DNA from: a bacterium
GTDB lineage: Bacteria > Elusimicrobiota > Elusimicrobia > Elusimicrobiales > UBA9959
Length of the DNA: 53,662 nucleotides
Reading direction: 5' to 3'
Assembly (NCBI GenBank): GCA_021811185.1
Contig: JAJZPL010000017.1
Span: 11,417 to 65,078, forward strand
Shown here: positions 15,258 to 24,678 of the stretch, piece after piece
How the letters are laid out: each line of letters begins with the position of its first letter
How positions within the stretch are numbered: position 1 is the stretch's first letter
Made by a program: the position numbers and the translations under genes
The notes under the pieces: generated by a model
What the model saw: only the letters and a program-made list of their open reading frames with translations
What the model was told of the DNA's origin: nothing
Database searches by the model: none

Positions 15258-18200
15258 TTACCTTACAATTTCAACTGTGGAGCCCGCGGTGCGGCCGAAG
15301 ACTTCCGGCTCGTACATGCCTTCGATGAAGGCCGACGGCCAGTAGTAGGTGCCCGGCGAAGTAGCCTGCACCACGAAGGAGTACTTGTGCTCGCCCTCCG
15401 TCAGGTAATCGCCGAAAATAAGCAGCCGGTCATCGTAGCGCTCCGCGCGCTCGAACTCGCCCCAGCCGCCCCCGCGCCCGCCCTTCTTCTCCAGCGCCTT
15501 AGCGTCCTCCGAACTCTCCACCGCGAAGTCCGTATTCACGATCTCGAACCCAGCCGGCACCGGCGCCGTCACCGCCGCGAAAGTCCGGTCCTGAGGCGTC
15601 TTAACCGTAATAGTCACCACCGCCCGCGCCCCGGCCTTGAACACCTTGCTCCCGTCCATCGGCTTAACCTCGCGGCCGATCTCGAAACCCTCCGAAGCCG
15701 GCTTGTCGCGGCGCTCCGGCACAAAACCCATCCGCAGCGTATAGTACAGCCGCCCCGCGCCCACCTTCGAGAGAATAACCTTCGCCTTCTCCCCCGAGCC
15801 GAACACCAGCGGGAAGTCGAAAGACTTATCCACCTGAACCATGGACCGGCCCATGAACTGCGCCTCCGTCAGTTCAGCCATAGAACCGTCCTCGCCCAGC
15901 TTCGACACCACCGCCTTGAAGTCCGGCTCCTCCTTCTCGTAGCGGCGGTAGAAACTCTCGAAAGCCCGCAGCGCCCAGGAATTCTCCTGCGTAGTCCGCC
16001 AGCGGCCCTTGTTCTTGCGCTCCGTGGTCAGCCACTTCACCGCCTTCTCGTCGCCCGGGAAACCGCCCTCCGCCTGCAGCATAGCGTCCAGCATGATGGC
16101 CGTAGTCCCCACCGCGCTGTTGTGGATCCACGGCATAGCCTGCTCGTCCTCGAAGTGCAGCTGCGTCGGCGAGTAGCGCGCCTGCGTCATGATCTCCGCC
16201 GACAGCTTCTTAGCCGAAGCCGCGTCGAAGCCCAGCAGCTTGGCCGCCTTCACCATGTAAGCCTTGGCCAGGTAAGGCACCTGGTCCCGCTTGTCGTACA
16301 ACTGGTTGAAGTAGGCGCTCTCGTTGCGCCCGTTCATGGCCAGCGCGTACACCGCGTAAGCCCGCGCCGCGTAATCCTCGCTGCGGCTGTACGGGTAAGC
16401 CCAGTCGGTGCGCTCCGAGCCCAGGTACTGGATCAGCCAGTCCCCCGCCCGCTTCAGCACGTCCGGGTCCGCCTTGTAGCCTTCCTTCAGCGCCAGCGCC
16501 GAAGCCTCCAGCGCGTAGGCCGTCAGGTAAGGGTCGGGCCAGATACAGCCGCCCGTCCAGTAGCAGAAACCGCCCGAAGGGTGCTGGTAGTTAGGCAGCT
16601 GCGTGAACACCTTCTGCGTTTCCTCTTTAAGCGTGCCCAGGCTCCCCAGCCCGAAGGTCTCGATCAGCTCCGCCCCGGTCACCACCGGCAGCGCGCGCGA
16701 AAGCTTCTGCTCCAGGCAGCCGTAAGGATACTCCAGCAGGTAGCGCGCTCCCTCGTTAAGCCCGGACAGCGCCGTGGGAGACAGCCCCACCAGCAGGTCG
16801 CCTTCCGCGCCCGGGTAAGGCCGCAGCAGCGTCTCCTCGCTCATCGCCGAGGACACCCCGCTGGTAGCCGCGTGTTCGCGCGGCTCCCACGATTTAACAT
16901 TCAGCCGCCATTCCAGCCCGTCGGTCTCGGCGCCGGCCGCGGCGCGGAACCTGAACACCGTCTCGCCCGGCTTATCCGCCGTGCAGTTCCAGGTGATCTC
17001 GGCCGCCTTGCCGTTGGCCACGCTCACCTCGCGGTAATCCTCGCCCTTCACCAGCAGGCCGTAGCCCGTGGTCTCGACGGAGATCCCCACCGTGGAGATG
17101 GCCGCGGAATAATTGTGCACCACCACGCCGCATTCGAACGTATCGCCCACGCGCGCCAGGCGCGGCATGCTGGGCCGCAGCATCAGCGGCTTGGAGACCG
17201 TCACCGAGGTCTCGCCCGAGCCGAACCTGCGGTCCGCGTTGGCCACCGCCATCAGGCGGAAGCGGGTAAGGCTGTCCGGCAGCTTGAACGAAACGCTGGC
17301 CTTGCCGTCCGGCCCGGCCTTAACCGAGGCGTTCCAGTAGGCCGTGGGCGTGAAGTTGGAACGCAGGTCTATGCCCGCCAGCGCCGCGCCGCCGCCGCCG
17401 CCGCGCGCCTCGCCTTTCTCGCCGTAGCTGCGCTGCCCTATCACGTGCAGCCGCGAATCCGTGGTAAGCACGTTGAGCGGCCGCGGCCCATAGAAAGCCG
17501 CGAAGGCGTCCGGCGTATTGTAGCCGGTCAGGCTCAGCACGCCCTCGTCCACCGCGAAGATGGTCAGTTCCGCCGGGGCGGGCTTGCCCGTCTCGTCGGC
17601 CGCGCTCACGTCAAGCTTAACTTCCTGCCCGGGCCGGTAATCGGCCTTGTCGGCCTTCAGTTTTACCTCCAGCCGCCTGCCCGCCGGGCTGACGTTGAAG
17701 GAGACGTAGCCGAACTTGGCCTGCGGTTTGGAAAGGTCGTTTCCGCCGTCCTCGGAGAACTTCTGGTCCGCCGCGCGGCCTTTCAGCAGGATCACGCTGA
17801 CATAGGCGTTGGGGAGGTATTTTTCCTTTATGGGTACGGTGATGAAGTCCGCGCCGCCCTTGGTGGTGGTGACCCAGCGGTCCAGCACGCCCTCGCGCTC
17901 CACCGTCACCAGCGCCTGCGCCTCGGCGTACGGGGACTTCACCATGATGCGGGCCGTCTCGCCCGGCTTGTAATCGTACTTCTCCGCCACCAGCTCGATG
18001 ATGTCGGAATCCTCGCGCGCCCACCAGGCGTCGCCGGAGCCGAACACGTAGAAGCTGAAGGAGGTCTCGGTGGCGCGGCCTTCTTCGTCCTTGCCCGCCA
18101 CGCTGAAGATGTAGTAGCCGCCTTCCGCCGGGGTGAACTTCCACGTCTCGGTGGAAAGCGTCGAAACGAAGGTGAAGCTGGACACCACGGTGTCCTTGGT

Positions 18201-20993
18201 CTCGCTTACCCATTCCAGGCGGCCGCCCAGCCCGGCGCGGCGGCTGCTCAGCCACTGCCGCTTGATCATTTCCCCCTCGCCTGTGATGCCCGCCGCGGGA
18301 GTGCCGTCGGGCCGCACGGTTATGATGTCCGCGCTCCACGGCTTGCCGGCCTCCACGAAACCGCCGGAGGCTTTGACGCCGTAATAAAGGTTGGCCTTGT
18401 GCACGTACGCCGACGCGCGGCCGAACAGCCTCTGCCGCTCGGGGTCGGTGACGCCCGCCTCTAAGGTGGCGCGCAGCGCGTTGCCGCCGCCTCTCATGTC
18501 TTTCTCCAGCTGCACTTCTATGCCGGCCTGGCCCTTGTCGTCCAGGGCCAGGCTGCCGGAACCCGCCAGCCTGTCCACGGAACCCTCGCGATACTCGCGG
18601 CCGAAGCTGTAGGCGTCCTTGCCGGGCGGCGCGTAATGCGCGCTCTCAAGGCGCAGCGTCCAGTCGGCCTTGCTGCCGGCCATGGGCGCGCCGAACAGGA
18701 ACCAGCCCTCCACCGAGGCGGTGAACTTGTCCCCCGCCAGGAAAGAAGGTGCGAGCGTGCGGGCCTTCACCTCGAAGACCGCCGGCTTGAACTCCTCTAC
18801 GCGGAAAGTCTCGGTGAACAGGAAAGGCCTTTCCTTGCCCTGGTAATTTCGGTACTCGTCCTCCTCGTCGCCCTCCACCGCGCGGGCCGCGGCCTTGTCG
18901 TCCTCGTAAGGCTCGGAGGCTTCGATGGTCCACAGCCCGGTAGGCGCGCCCTCGGCGAGCTGGTAAGCGTAGTCGAAAGAAGAGAAACCGGCGTCCACCG
19001 GCACCGTGCCCTTGAACACGCGATTGCCGCGTGAGTCGCTGATGGACAGCTGCACCACCGGCAGGTCCAGCGCGGCCCAGTCGCCGCCTTCCAGCTTGCG
19101 GCCGAAACCTTTAATGTCCACGGTCTCGCCGGGGCGGTAGACGCCGCGCTCGGTGAACAGCGCCGCCGCGTAGCGGCGGGGGCGCGGGTAATTGTCGTAG
19201 TTCACCGAGAACCGCCACGGCTCCACGCCGCCGGTCCAGCCGGTGTTCATCACGGCGGCGCCGTTCTTGTGTTTGGCGAAGACCCACAGCGCGGGCCGCT
19301 GCCAGCGGGGCCAGTCGGTGATGCCGAGCTTCAGCCAGCCGGGCGCGTCCGCAAAACCCTTTTTGTCCGTAACGCCGGTCCACAGCACCTTGTTCTCGTC
19401 GCTCCTGATCTCCACCGGGATGCCGACGGCGGCGCGGCCGGTTTTGAGGAAACTTGTAAAGATAAGCGTTGAATCCTGCGAACTCTTCACGGTAAGGCCG
19501 ATGCGGGTTATATTATCCAGCACGCGGTAGGGGCTGTCGTACGGCGAAGGCAGGCGCAGGTAGCCGAAGCCGCCCTCTTCCGGGCCGAACAGGTCCTTAT
19601 AGTCCAGGAAAGTGCGCACCTTTATGTTCTTCTGTCCTTCGGAAGGGTCCCAGTTCTTTTCCAGCGAGCTTGAGAGCAGCGACTCGGCGGCCAGGCGCGA
19701 AAGATAGAAAGGCACAAGGTTCTCCGCCGCTACCTTGCCTTTGACAACGGCGAGAACTCCCGCGTTGACCGCCTCCACCGGGTGGCGGGCGGGCAGGTAG
19801 CCCTCCAGGATCCCGAAGCCCGTGGGCGTGGTCCAGTACGGGCAATAATCCGCCGCGGCCAGCTCCTGGAGAGCGCCAGGGGGCAGCTTGTTGCCGAAGA
19901 TATCGGTTAGGCCCGTCGAGAGCCGCAGGGTATAGGCCGTTGCCGGTTTGAAAACCTGGCTGGGCAGGTAATAGTCCACTTTCCTTTCCCTGCTGTTCCT
20001 GTAGCCTTCGTCGCGGCCTTCCATCCGGTCGTCTTTGGAAAAGTTCACGGCCGGGCTGAACGACATGAATTTGTACAGGTCGGCGTATTTTACCGGGTTG
20101 GAAAAAGCCAGTTTGAACTGGTGGGGCAGGCAGCCGCCCTCCAGGTATTCCTTAACCCTGAAAGTGTAATAAGGCTCGAAATCTATGACCCGTTCGGCCT
20201 TAAGGCCCAGGTTCCCGGCGTCGGCCAACAGGCCTTTGCCGAAGGAGAGCTTGTAGGCGTGGTCGGGCTTCAGTTTCATGGCCGGGCGGATGGCCAGCAC
20301 GGTGCCTGTGGAAACGTTCTCCCATGGGTTGGGCCAGAGCTTCTTAACTTCTTCGTCCTTGGCCAGGCGCACGCCCACCGGCGCCTCGGTAACGGAGCCG
20401 TCCGGGGCGGTGTCGGAGAACTTTATGAAGTCCCTGGCCTTGAAGGAGGAAACGGGAAGCGTGAAGGCGGCGTAAGCCACGGTGTCGAGCGGCAACCAGC
20501 GCTGCTCGTCGTAAGGGAAACTCGCGCGGAGGGCGGGGCGCACGGTCTCAAAGAACCAGGTTACGTCCTCTTCCAGCACCTTGCCGGAGTTGCCGGACTG
20601 GAAACCTTTCTTGATCCTGGCCGCGTAAAGGGTGGCCGGGGCCAGCGGCTTGGCCGGTTCGAAAGTAACGGTCTGCGTGCCCTGCCAGCGGCAGCGGCCT
20701 TCCACCGTCTTTACGTCCTTGAAGTCGGCTAGCGAGGCGGAGGAAAAATCCTTGTAGTTGGCTTCGGTAAGCGCGTCGTCTATCTCCATTACTTCCAGCG
20801 GGCAGACCTCGCCCATTTTTTCGGCCGAGGTCAGCGCCGCCATCGGCTGGTCGAAAGTGGCCGCTATGGCGCGGGCCGCGTTCATGTCCGGGATAGGCCC
20901 GTACGGCGTTTTGGAGACCACCTGCACCTGCGCGCCCGCGGCCGCGCATAAGGATACGAGGATAGAGAAACAGCTGAAAATATTTTTTTTCAT
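15258..20993 (-). CDS. bacterial alpha-2-macroglobulin with thioester motif
   Basis: A very large periplasmic protein of about 1911 residues. It starts with a signal peptide (MKKNIFSCFSILVSLCAAAG); the ATG at 20993 has GGGG 6 nt upstream. The protein contains macroglobulin-type beta domains, a bait-like central part (about 700-1100) and the thioester site CLEQ (Cys about 1426) inside YPYGCLEQKLSRALP, followed by the alpha-helical thioester domain and receptor-binding-like end. The thioester can trap attacking proteases covalently. Such proteins usually accompany PBP1C and guard the periplasm; pbpC lies at 2195-4333. No convincing lipobox, so it is probably soluble, unlike the E. coli YfhM lipoprotein. 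It has its own promoter and terminator. Confidence 0.92.
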   Translation of the reverse strand: MKKNIFSCFSILVSLCAAAGAQVQVVSKTPYGPIPDMNAARAIAATFDQPMAALTSAEKMGEVCPLEVMEIDDALTEANYKDFSSASLADFKDVKTVEGRCRWQGTQTVTFEPAKPLAPATLYAARIKKGFQSGNSGKVLEEDVTWFFETVRPALRASFPYDEQRWLPLDTVAYAAFTLPVSSFKARDFIKFSDTAPDGSVTEAPVGVRLAKDEEVKKLWPNPWENVSTGTVLAIRPAMKLKPDHAYKLSFGKGLLADAGNLGLKAERVIDFEPYYTFRVKEYLEGGCLPHQFKLAFSNPVKYADLYKFMSFSPAVNFSKDDRMEGRDEGYRNSRERKVDYYLPSQVFKPATAYTLRLSTGLTDIFGNKLPPGALQELAAADYCPYWTTPTGFGILEGYLPARHPVEAVNAGVLAVVKGKVAAENLVPFYLSRLAAESLLSSSLEKNWDPSEGQKNIKVRTFLDYKDLFGPEEGGFGYLRLPSPYDSPYRVLDNITRIGLTVKSSQDSTLIFTSFLKTGRAAVGIPVEIRSDENKVLWTGVTDKKGFADAPGWLKLGITDWPRWQRPALWVFAKHKNGAAVMNTGWTGGVEPWRFSVNYDNYPRPRRYAAALFTERGVYRPGETVDIKGFGRKLEGGDWAALDLPVVQLSISDSRGNRVFKGTVPVDAGFSSFDYAYQLAEGAPTGLWTIEASEPYEDDKAAARAVEGDEEDEYRNYQGKERPFLFTETFRVEEFKPAVFEVKARTLAPSFLAGDKFTASVEGWFLFGAPMAGSKADWTLRLESAHYAPPGKDAYSFGREYREGSVDRLAGSGSLALDDKGQAGIEVQLEKDMRGGGNALRATLEAGVTDPERQRLFGRASAYVHKANLYYGVKASGGFVEAGKPWSADIITVRPDGTPAAGITGEGEMIKRQWLSSRRAGLGGRLEWVSETKDTVVSSFTFVSTLSTETWKFTPAEGGYYIFSVAGKDEEGRATETSFSFYVFGSGDAWWAREDSDIIELVAEKYDYKPGETARIMVKSPYAEAQALVTVEREGVLDRWVTTTKGGADFITVPIKEKYLPNAYVSVILLKGRAADQKFSEDGGNDLSKPQAKFGYVSFNVSPAGRRLEVKLKADKADYRPGQEVKLDVSAADETGKPAPAELTIFAVDEGVLSLTGYNTPDAFAAFYGPRPLNVLTTDSRLHVIGQRSYGEKGEARGGGGGAALAGIDLRSNFTPTAYWNASVKAGPDGKASVSFKLPDSLTRFRLMAVANADRRFGSGETSVTVSKPLMLRPSMPRLARVGDTFECGVVVHNYSAAISTVGISVETTGYGLLVKGEDYREVSVANGKAAEITWNCTADKPGETVFRFRAAAGAETDGLEWRLNVKSWEPREHAATSGVSSAMSEETLLRPYPGAEGDLLVGLSPTALSGLNEGARYLLEYPYGCLEQKLSRALPVVTGAELIETFGLGSLGTLKEETQKVFTQLPNYQHPSGGFCYWTGGCIWPDPYLTAYALEASALALKEGYKADPDVLKRAGDWLIQYLGSERTDWAYPYSRSEDYAARAYAVYALAMNGRNESAYFNQLYDKRDQVPYLAKAYMVKAAKLLGFDAASAKKLSAEIMTQARYSPTQLHFEDEQAMPWIHNSAVGTTAIMLDAMLQAEGGFPGDEKAVKWLTTERKNKGRWRTTQENSWALRAFESFYRRYEKEEPDFKAVVSKLGEDGSMAELTEAQFMGRSMVQVDKSFDFPLVFGSGEKAKVILSKVGAGRLYYTLRMGFVPERRDKPASEGFEIGREVKPMDGSKVFKAGARAVVTITVKTPQDRTFAAVTAPVPAGFEIVNTDFAVESSEDAKALEKKGGRGGGWGEFERAERYDDRLLIFGDYLTEGEHKYSFVVQATSPGTYYWPSAFIEGMYEPEVFGRTAGSTVEIVR

Positions 20994-21015
20994 GGCCAAC
21001 CCCTTTGATTTCCTA

Positions 21016-21043
21016 ATTATACCTAAAAGCGGTTTATTGACAG
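21016..21043 (-). promoter_or_regulatory. promoter of the alpha-2-macroglobulin gene
   Basis: Minus strand: CTGTCA (21043-21038), 16-nt spacer, perfect TATAAT (21021-21016). It overlaps the -35 box of the divergent promoter at 21037-21065. Confidence 0.65.
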
Positions 21044-21065
21044 TAAACTTCTAAAATCCTAGTGT
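21037..21065 (+). promoter_or_regulatory. divergent promoter for the ChaN-like gene pair
   Basis: Plus strand: perfect TTGACA (21037-21042), 17-nt spacer, TAGTGT (21060-21065). A second -10-like TATAAT (21109-21114) ends 6 nt before the ATG at 21121 and would give a leaderless transcript. The only ribosome-site-like sequence, GAGGAG, is about 19 nt from the ATG. Confidence 0.55.
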
Positions 21066-21120
21066 ATGGGTTCCGCGGCAGGACCCGGCCGCAACAGAGG
21101 AGATTTACTATAATAAAATT

Positions 21121-22137
21121 ATGAAAACGATTTTATCCGCTTTTACCCTGGCAGCCCTGTTCGGTTCGGCGGCTCTAGCCGGCCCCGCGGTCTCTTTCGA
21201 CCAGAAAGGCGACATCAAGGCCCTGGCCGAGAACCTCAAGACCGACGCTAAGACCCCCGCGGCCTCCGGCCCGGGCGAGGTTTCAGCCCCCAAAGGCCCC
21301 GGGCTCTGCGTTTTCAACGGCGCCTCCGGCGCCCCTATAGCCGACACCTTTAACGCCGTAGTTGGCACGGCCGACGTGGTGTACGGCGGCGAGAACCACG
21401 ACCAGCTTAACGACCACCTGGCCCAGCTGGAAGCGCTTAAGGCGCTCGGCCTGGCCCGCGGCGAAAAGATCGTGGTGGGCTTTGAGATGCTCAATATGAC
21501 GCTGCAGCCCGTGCTGGACGAGTACGCCGCCGGCAAACTTACCGACGAGGAATTCATGGAGAAGGCGGACTGGAAGACCGAGTGGGGCTTCGACTTCAAC
21601 CTCTACAAACCCATCTTCGACTACATCCGGGCCAACAAGCTCAAGGCCCTGGCCTTGAACCTGCCTAAGAAAGTGGTGTCCAAGATCGCCCGCGTTGGCC
21701 TGGCCGGCCTTTCCCCAGAGGAAAAGCAGTACCTGCCCGCCAAGGTGGAGATAACCAAGAACGAGGCCTACATCAAATTCATCAGGGATTCATACGAAGG
21801 GCACGGAAAAGCGGGTAAAGGCATGGGAGACTTCACTTTCGAGAATTACCTGGCCGCCATGTCCGCCTGGAACGAGGCCATGGGCTCGCGCCTGGCCGAT
21901 TTCATGAATGCCAACCCCGGCTACGCCGGCATGACCATAGCCGGGGCCGGGCACGTTATCTACAACGCCGGCATCCCCGCCTCCGTCGCCTCCAGGACCA
22001 CAGGCCTGCGCGCAGTTTCCTTCTACCCGGTAGAGGCGGACGCCTGCCCCGCCGCTTTCCCCGCCGGCGACGCCGGCCTGGCCGACTATGTGTGGTACAT
22101 CCCGCACGCCGCGCCCGCCGCCGGCGCCAAGAAATGA
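21121..22137 (+). CDS. ChaN-like haem-binding-fold protein, exported
   Basis: 338 residues with a signal peptide ending near ALAGP. The ChaN/DUF399 pattern is clear: VVYGGENHDQLNDHLAQLEAL, KIVVGFEMLNMTLQPVLDEY, GKLTDEEFMEKADW, YKPIFDYIRANKLKALALN and NYLAAMSAWNEAMG. ChaN of Campylobacter binds haem and is linked to iron uptake; bacterial relatives are mostly uncharacterised. The conserved acid/histidine cluster near the start (ENHD..NDH) is intact. The C-terminal domain ends with ADYVWYIPHA. It is the first gene of a two-gene operon, with the next ATG overlapping its stop. Confidence 0.8.
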   Translation: MKTILSAFTLAALFGSAALAGPAVSFDQKGDIKALAENLKTDAKTPAASGPGEVSAPKGPGLCVFNGASGAPIADTFNAVVGTADVVYGGENHDQLNDHLAQLEALKALGLARGEKIVVGFEMLNMTLQPVLDEYAAGKLTDEEFMEKADWKTEWGFDFNLYKPIFDYIRANKLKALALNLPKKVVSKIARVGLAGLSPEEKQYLPAKVEITKNEAYIKFIRDSYEGHGKAGKGMGDFTFENYLAAMSAWNEAMGSRLADFMNANPGYAGMTIAGAGHVIYNAGIPASVASRTTGLRAVSFYPVEADACPAAFPAGDAGLADYVWYIPHAAPAAGAKK

Positions 22138-23108
22138 GCGCCCTCGTCCTTTCCCTTTTACTGAGCCTGTCCCCCGCGGCGTACGCCGGGAAACCGGTCC
22201 CGAAGGCCGCCGCGAAAACTCCGGCGAAAGCCGCGGGCGTGCCGCCGCCCAGCCTCTGCATCTTCGGCGGCCAGTCCGGCAAACCCTTCGGCGACCAGGC
22301 CTCCTTCAAGTCCGTGATCTGGAAGAGCGACGTGATCTACGCCGGCGGCGCGGACGGCCGGCAGAAGGACCAGGAAGCCAGGCTCGAGATCCTCAAAGCG
22401 CTGCGCGAGGCCCGCAGCTCCAAGATAGCGGTGGGCTTCGAGGCTGTAAACATCCCTTTGCAGCCCGTCCTGGACGACTACGCCGCCGGCAAGATGACCG
22501 AAGAGGATTTCCTGCAGAAGACCGCCTGGCAGAAAGACTCCGGGGTGGATTTCTCTTTCTATAAACCCGTTTTCGACTTCATCATCAAGAACAAGCTCCG
22601 CGCGCTGGCGCTGGGCATTCCCAGGGAGACCATCTTCAAGATAGAAAGGGAAGGCGCCGCCGCGCTTAACGAGGACGAGAAGAAGATGCTGCCGGAAACC
22701 GCCAGCGTCATCCTGAACAAAAAATATCTGGAGCGCCTCAAGGCTTCCTACGCCGGCTTAAACCCCGCCGCGGGCGCGCCGCTGAGCTGGGACAACTACC
22801 TCTCCTCGGTCTCTTCGTGGAACGAGGCCGCTGGCGCCAAGATCGCCGCCTTCATGAACGCCAACCCCGGCTGGTCCGTGCTGGTAGCCGCCGGCAACGC
22901 CCGCCTCGTTTACAACGCGGCCCTGCCCGCCTCCGTTAAAAGCCGCACCATTAAACTCCGCCAGGCCTCCTTCTATATAGAAGACGCCGCCTGCCCCGGC
23001 ACCCTGCCCGCGGACCACAAAGACCTGGCCAACTACGTGTGGTACATCAGCCACCCGCTCCCCGCCATCTCCACCTCTACAGCCGCAGCCCCCGGCAAGA
23101 AAATTTAA
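22134..23108 (+). CDS. second ChaN-like protein with altered ligand cluster
   Basis: 324 residues. The ATG overlaps the upstream stop as ATGA, so translation is probably coupled. A signal peptide (MSALVLSLLLSLSPAAYAG) is present. The protein aligns with its neighbour along its length (GFEAVNIPLQPVLDDYAAGK, YKPVFDFIIKNKLRALAL, NYLSSVSSWNEAAG, ANYVWYISH), so it is a tandem duplicate. The neighbour's YGGENHDQLNDH has become YAGGADGRQKDQ, which loses the glutamate and both histidines of the ChaN cluster. It may have become a partner subunit or a binding protein without the original ligand. Confidence 0.78.
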   Translation: MSALVLSLLLSLSPAAYAGKPVPKAAAKTPAKAAGVPPPSLCIFGGQSGKPFGDQASFKSVIWKSDVIYAGGADGRQKDQEARLEILKALREARSSKIAVGFEAVNIPLQPVLDDYAAGKMTEEDFLQKTAWQKDSGVDFSFYKPVFDFIIKNKLRALALGIPRETIFKIEREGAAALNEDEKKMLPETASVILNKKYLERLKASYAGLNPAAGAPLSWDNYLSSVSSWNEAAGAKIAAFMNANPGWSVLVAAGNARLVYNAALPASVKSRTIKLRQASFYIEDAACPGTLPADHKDLANYVWYISHPLPAISTSTAAAPGKKI

Positions 23109-23140
23109 TTCAGCAGTTCTTTCAAGTAATACAGCCATGG

Positions 23141-23273
23141 GGGTGCGGCCAAGGGGACCGGAACGCAAAACGCGCTCGGGGCACACCGTGCCCTCGCTCG
23201 ACATTCGGCCTCGGCGCTGCGCAAGCCTCGGCCTCACGACGGTTTTGCTAACCCGGTCCTCTCGTCCGCACCC
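23141..23273 (+). repeat. structured ~130-bp intergenic repeat, copy C
   Basis: The outer arms (23141-23161 and 23253-23273) pair over 21 positions with few mismatches. The inner part holds AACGCAAAACGCGCT, a perfect GGGCAC-ACC-GTGCCC hairpin, a GGCC...GGCC hairpin and GTTTTGCTAACCCGG. It lies between the second ChaN-like gene and the MFS gene. Confidence 0.85.
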
Positions 23274-23308
23274 GATCTTTTTTTCTGCGCTGCGCTTGAA
23301 TTTACTCC

Positions 23309-24565
23309 ATGAGAAACGTCATCAAAAATTATCTTGCCGTGTTCAGGGCTTTCGGTGGTAATGCCCGGAATTTTCTGCTGCTTACTTTCCTGTTGTCCTT
23401 CGCCCAGAATATCTTCGGGCTGGTCTTCAACCTTTACATATTGAAACTTGGCTACACGAGGGATTTCCTGGGGACCCTGGGGGCTATTCCGAGCCTGACG
23501 GTGGCGGCGCTGGCTATTCCGCTGGCGGTCTTTATAGGCTCGGTGCCGGCGCGCAAGAGCCTGCTGGCCTCGCTGGCTTTGAGCCTGGCGGCTATGACGG
23601 GAATGGCGCTCTTTACGGGCAGGCTGCCGCTGATGTTCTTCTCTATCCTGTCCGGCGCGTCGGCAGCGCTTATGGCCATTACCTCTATGCCGCTGATGGC
23701 GCGGAGTTCCTCGGAAAAAGAAAGGCAGCACCTTTTCAGCTTCCAGTTCGCGGTCTCGATGGTGGCGGGCTTCGCGGGCAGCCTGGTTTCGGGCTGGCTC
23801 ACCGGGCTCTCGGGCTCGCTGCTGGCGGCCGGGGACGAGAGCGCGGCCGCCTACCGGGTTACCATGCTGGCGGCCTGCGCGCTGCTGCTGGCCGCCGGCC
23901 TGCCCGCACTTAAGATCAAGGAGCCGGAGCACGGCAGTAAGCACACCGGTTCAACCTTCTCCGGCTTTGCCCTGGGCGCGGCCATGGTGGTGCTGGCCCC
24001 GCAGTTCATCATCGCCTTCGGCGCCGGCATGATCATGCCTTACCTCAACATTTTCTTTAAATCCGGCTTCGACCTGCACATAGCCAGCTTGGGCTTCTGC
24101 ATGTCGCTGATGCCGCTGGCCATGGCGGCGGGCGGGCTGGTGGGACCCTGGCTGGTAACGAAGATAGGCCGCGTGAAGGCCATGATCACTTTTCAGTCCC
24201 TCTCCATCCCGTTCCTGGCCACCATGGGCTTCTCGGGCTTCCTGCTGCCCACGGTGCTGGCGGCTTTTGCCCGCACCATGCTGATGAACGCCAGCTGGCC
24301 CGTCTACAGCGTGTTCATGCTCAGCCACTTCCCCGCCGGCCAGCAGCAGGCCGCCAGCGCCGTGTACACCGCCGGCTGGAACCTGGCCAACGCCCTTTCC
24401 GCCCGCATGAGCGGCCGCCTGCAGATGGACTTCGGCTTCACGCTTCCCTTCCTGATCACCATTACCTGCTACTCCGCCGCCACGCTGTTCCTCTCCCGCC
24501 GCTTCCTGAAAGAAGACAGCAAAAAAGCCGTCGGTCAGACGGCTTTAAAAGAAGAACTGGAATAA
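23309..24565 (+). CDS. MFS transporter
   Basis: 418 residues with about 12 hydrophobic helices. The N-terminal half carries a NIFGLVFNLYILKLGYTRDFLGTLG helix-loop and the short MFS loop IGSVPARKS; the C-terminal half has LVGPWLVTKIGRVKAM, a classic helix 8-9 MFS loop. Drug or nutrient transport cannot be told apart from the sequence. No ribosome binding site is visible at the ATG. Its last ~14 codons overlap a hairpin (24524-24546) that is a good terminator on the other strand, so the C-terminal tail is constrained by that structure. Confidence 0.82.
   Translation: MRNVIKNYLAVFRAFGGNARNFLLLTFLLSFAQNIFGLVFNLYILKLGYTRDFLGTLGAIPSLTVAALAIPLAVFIGSVPARKSLLASLALSLAAMTGMALFTGRLPLMFFSILSGASAALMAITSMPLMARSSSEKERQHLFSFQFAVSMVAGFAGSLVSGWLTGLSGSLLAAGDESAAAYRVTMLAACALLLAAGLPALKIKEPEHGSKHTGSTFSGFALGAAMVVLAPQFIIAFGAGMIMPYLNIFFKSGFDLHIASLGFCMSLMPLAMAAGGLVGPWLVTKIGRVKAMITFQSLSIPFLATMGFSGFLLPTVLAAFARTMLMNASWPVYSVFMLSHFPAGQQQAASAVYTAGWNLANALSARMSGRLQMDFGFTLPFLITITCYSAATLFLSRRFLKEDSKKAVGQTALKEELE
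24521..24546 (-). terminator. minus-strand intrinsic terminator inside the MFS 3' end
   Basis: Stem AAAGCCGTC/GACGGCTTT (24524-24532 with 24538-24546). On the minus strand it is followed by TTTGC, giving six T's in all. It probably ends the WD40 transcript coming from 24679 and lies inside the plus-strand MFS coding end. Confidence 0.65.
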
Positions 24566-24619
24566 AACCCGCTCGATCCCGGCGATCACAATCAGTCTTC
24601 GGGAGCGGACGTAGCTATT

Positions 24620-24645
24620 GCGCCGCGCTGGTCTACGCGCGGCGC
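24620..24645. repeat. GC-rich hairpin between convergent genes
   Basis: GCGCCGCG (24620-24627) pairs with CGCGGCGC (24638-24645) around a 10-nt loop. There is no T-run. It sits in the 113-nt gap between the MFS and WD40 stops. Confidence 0.5.
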
Positions 24646-24678
24646 CAGTTAACAGTAGTCCGGCGGAGCCCCTTTGCC

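Noticed and set aside
15225..18464. A 1079-codon plus-strand open frame opposite the alpha-2-macroglobulin gene
   Set aside because: It is rich in Arg, His and Leu with no domain, and lies fully antisense to a gene with clear motifs. Stop codons are rare in this frame because of GC-rich third positions.
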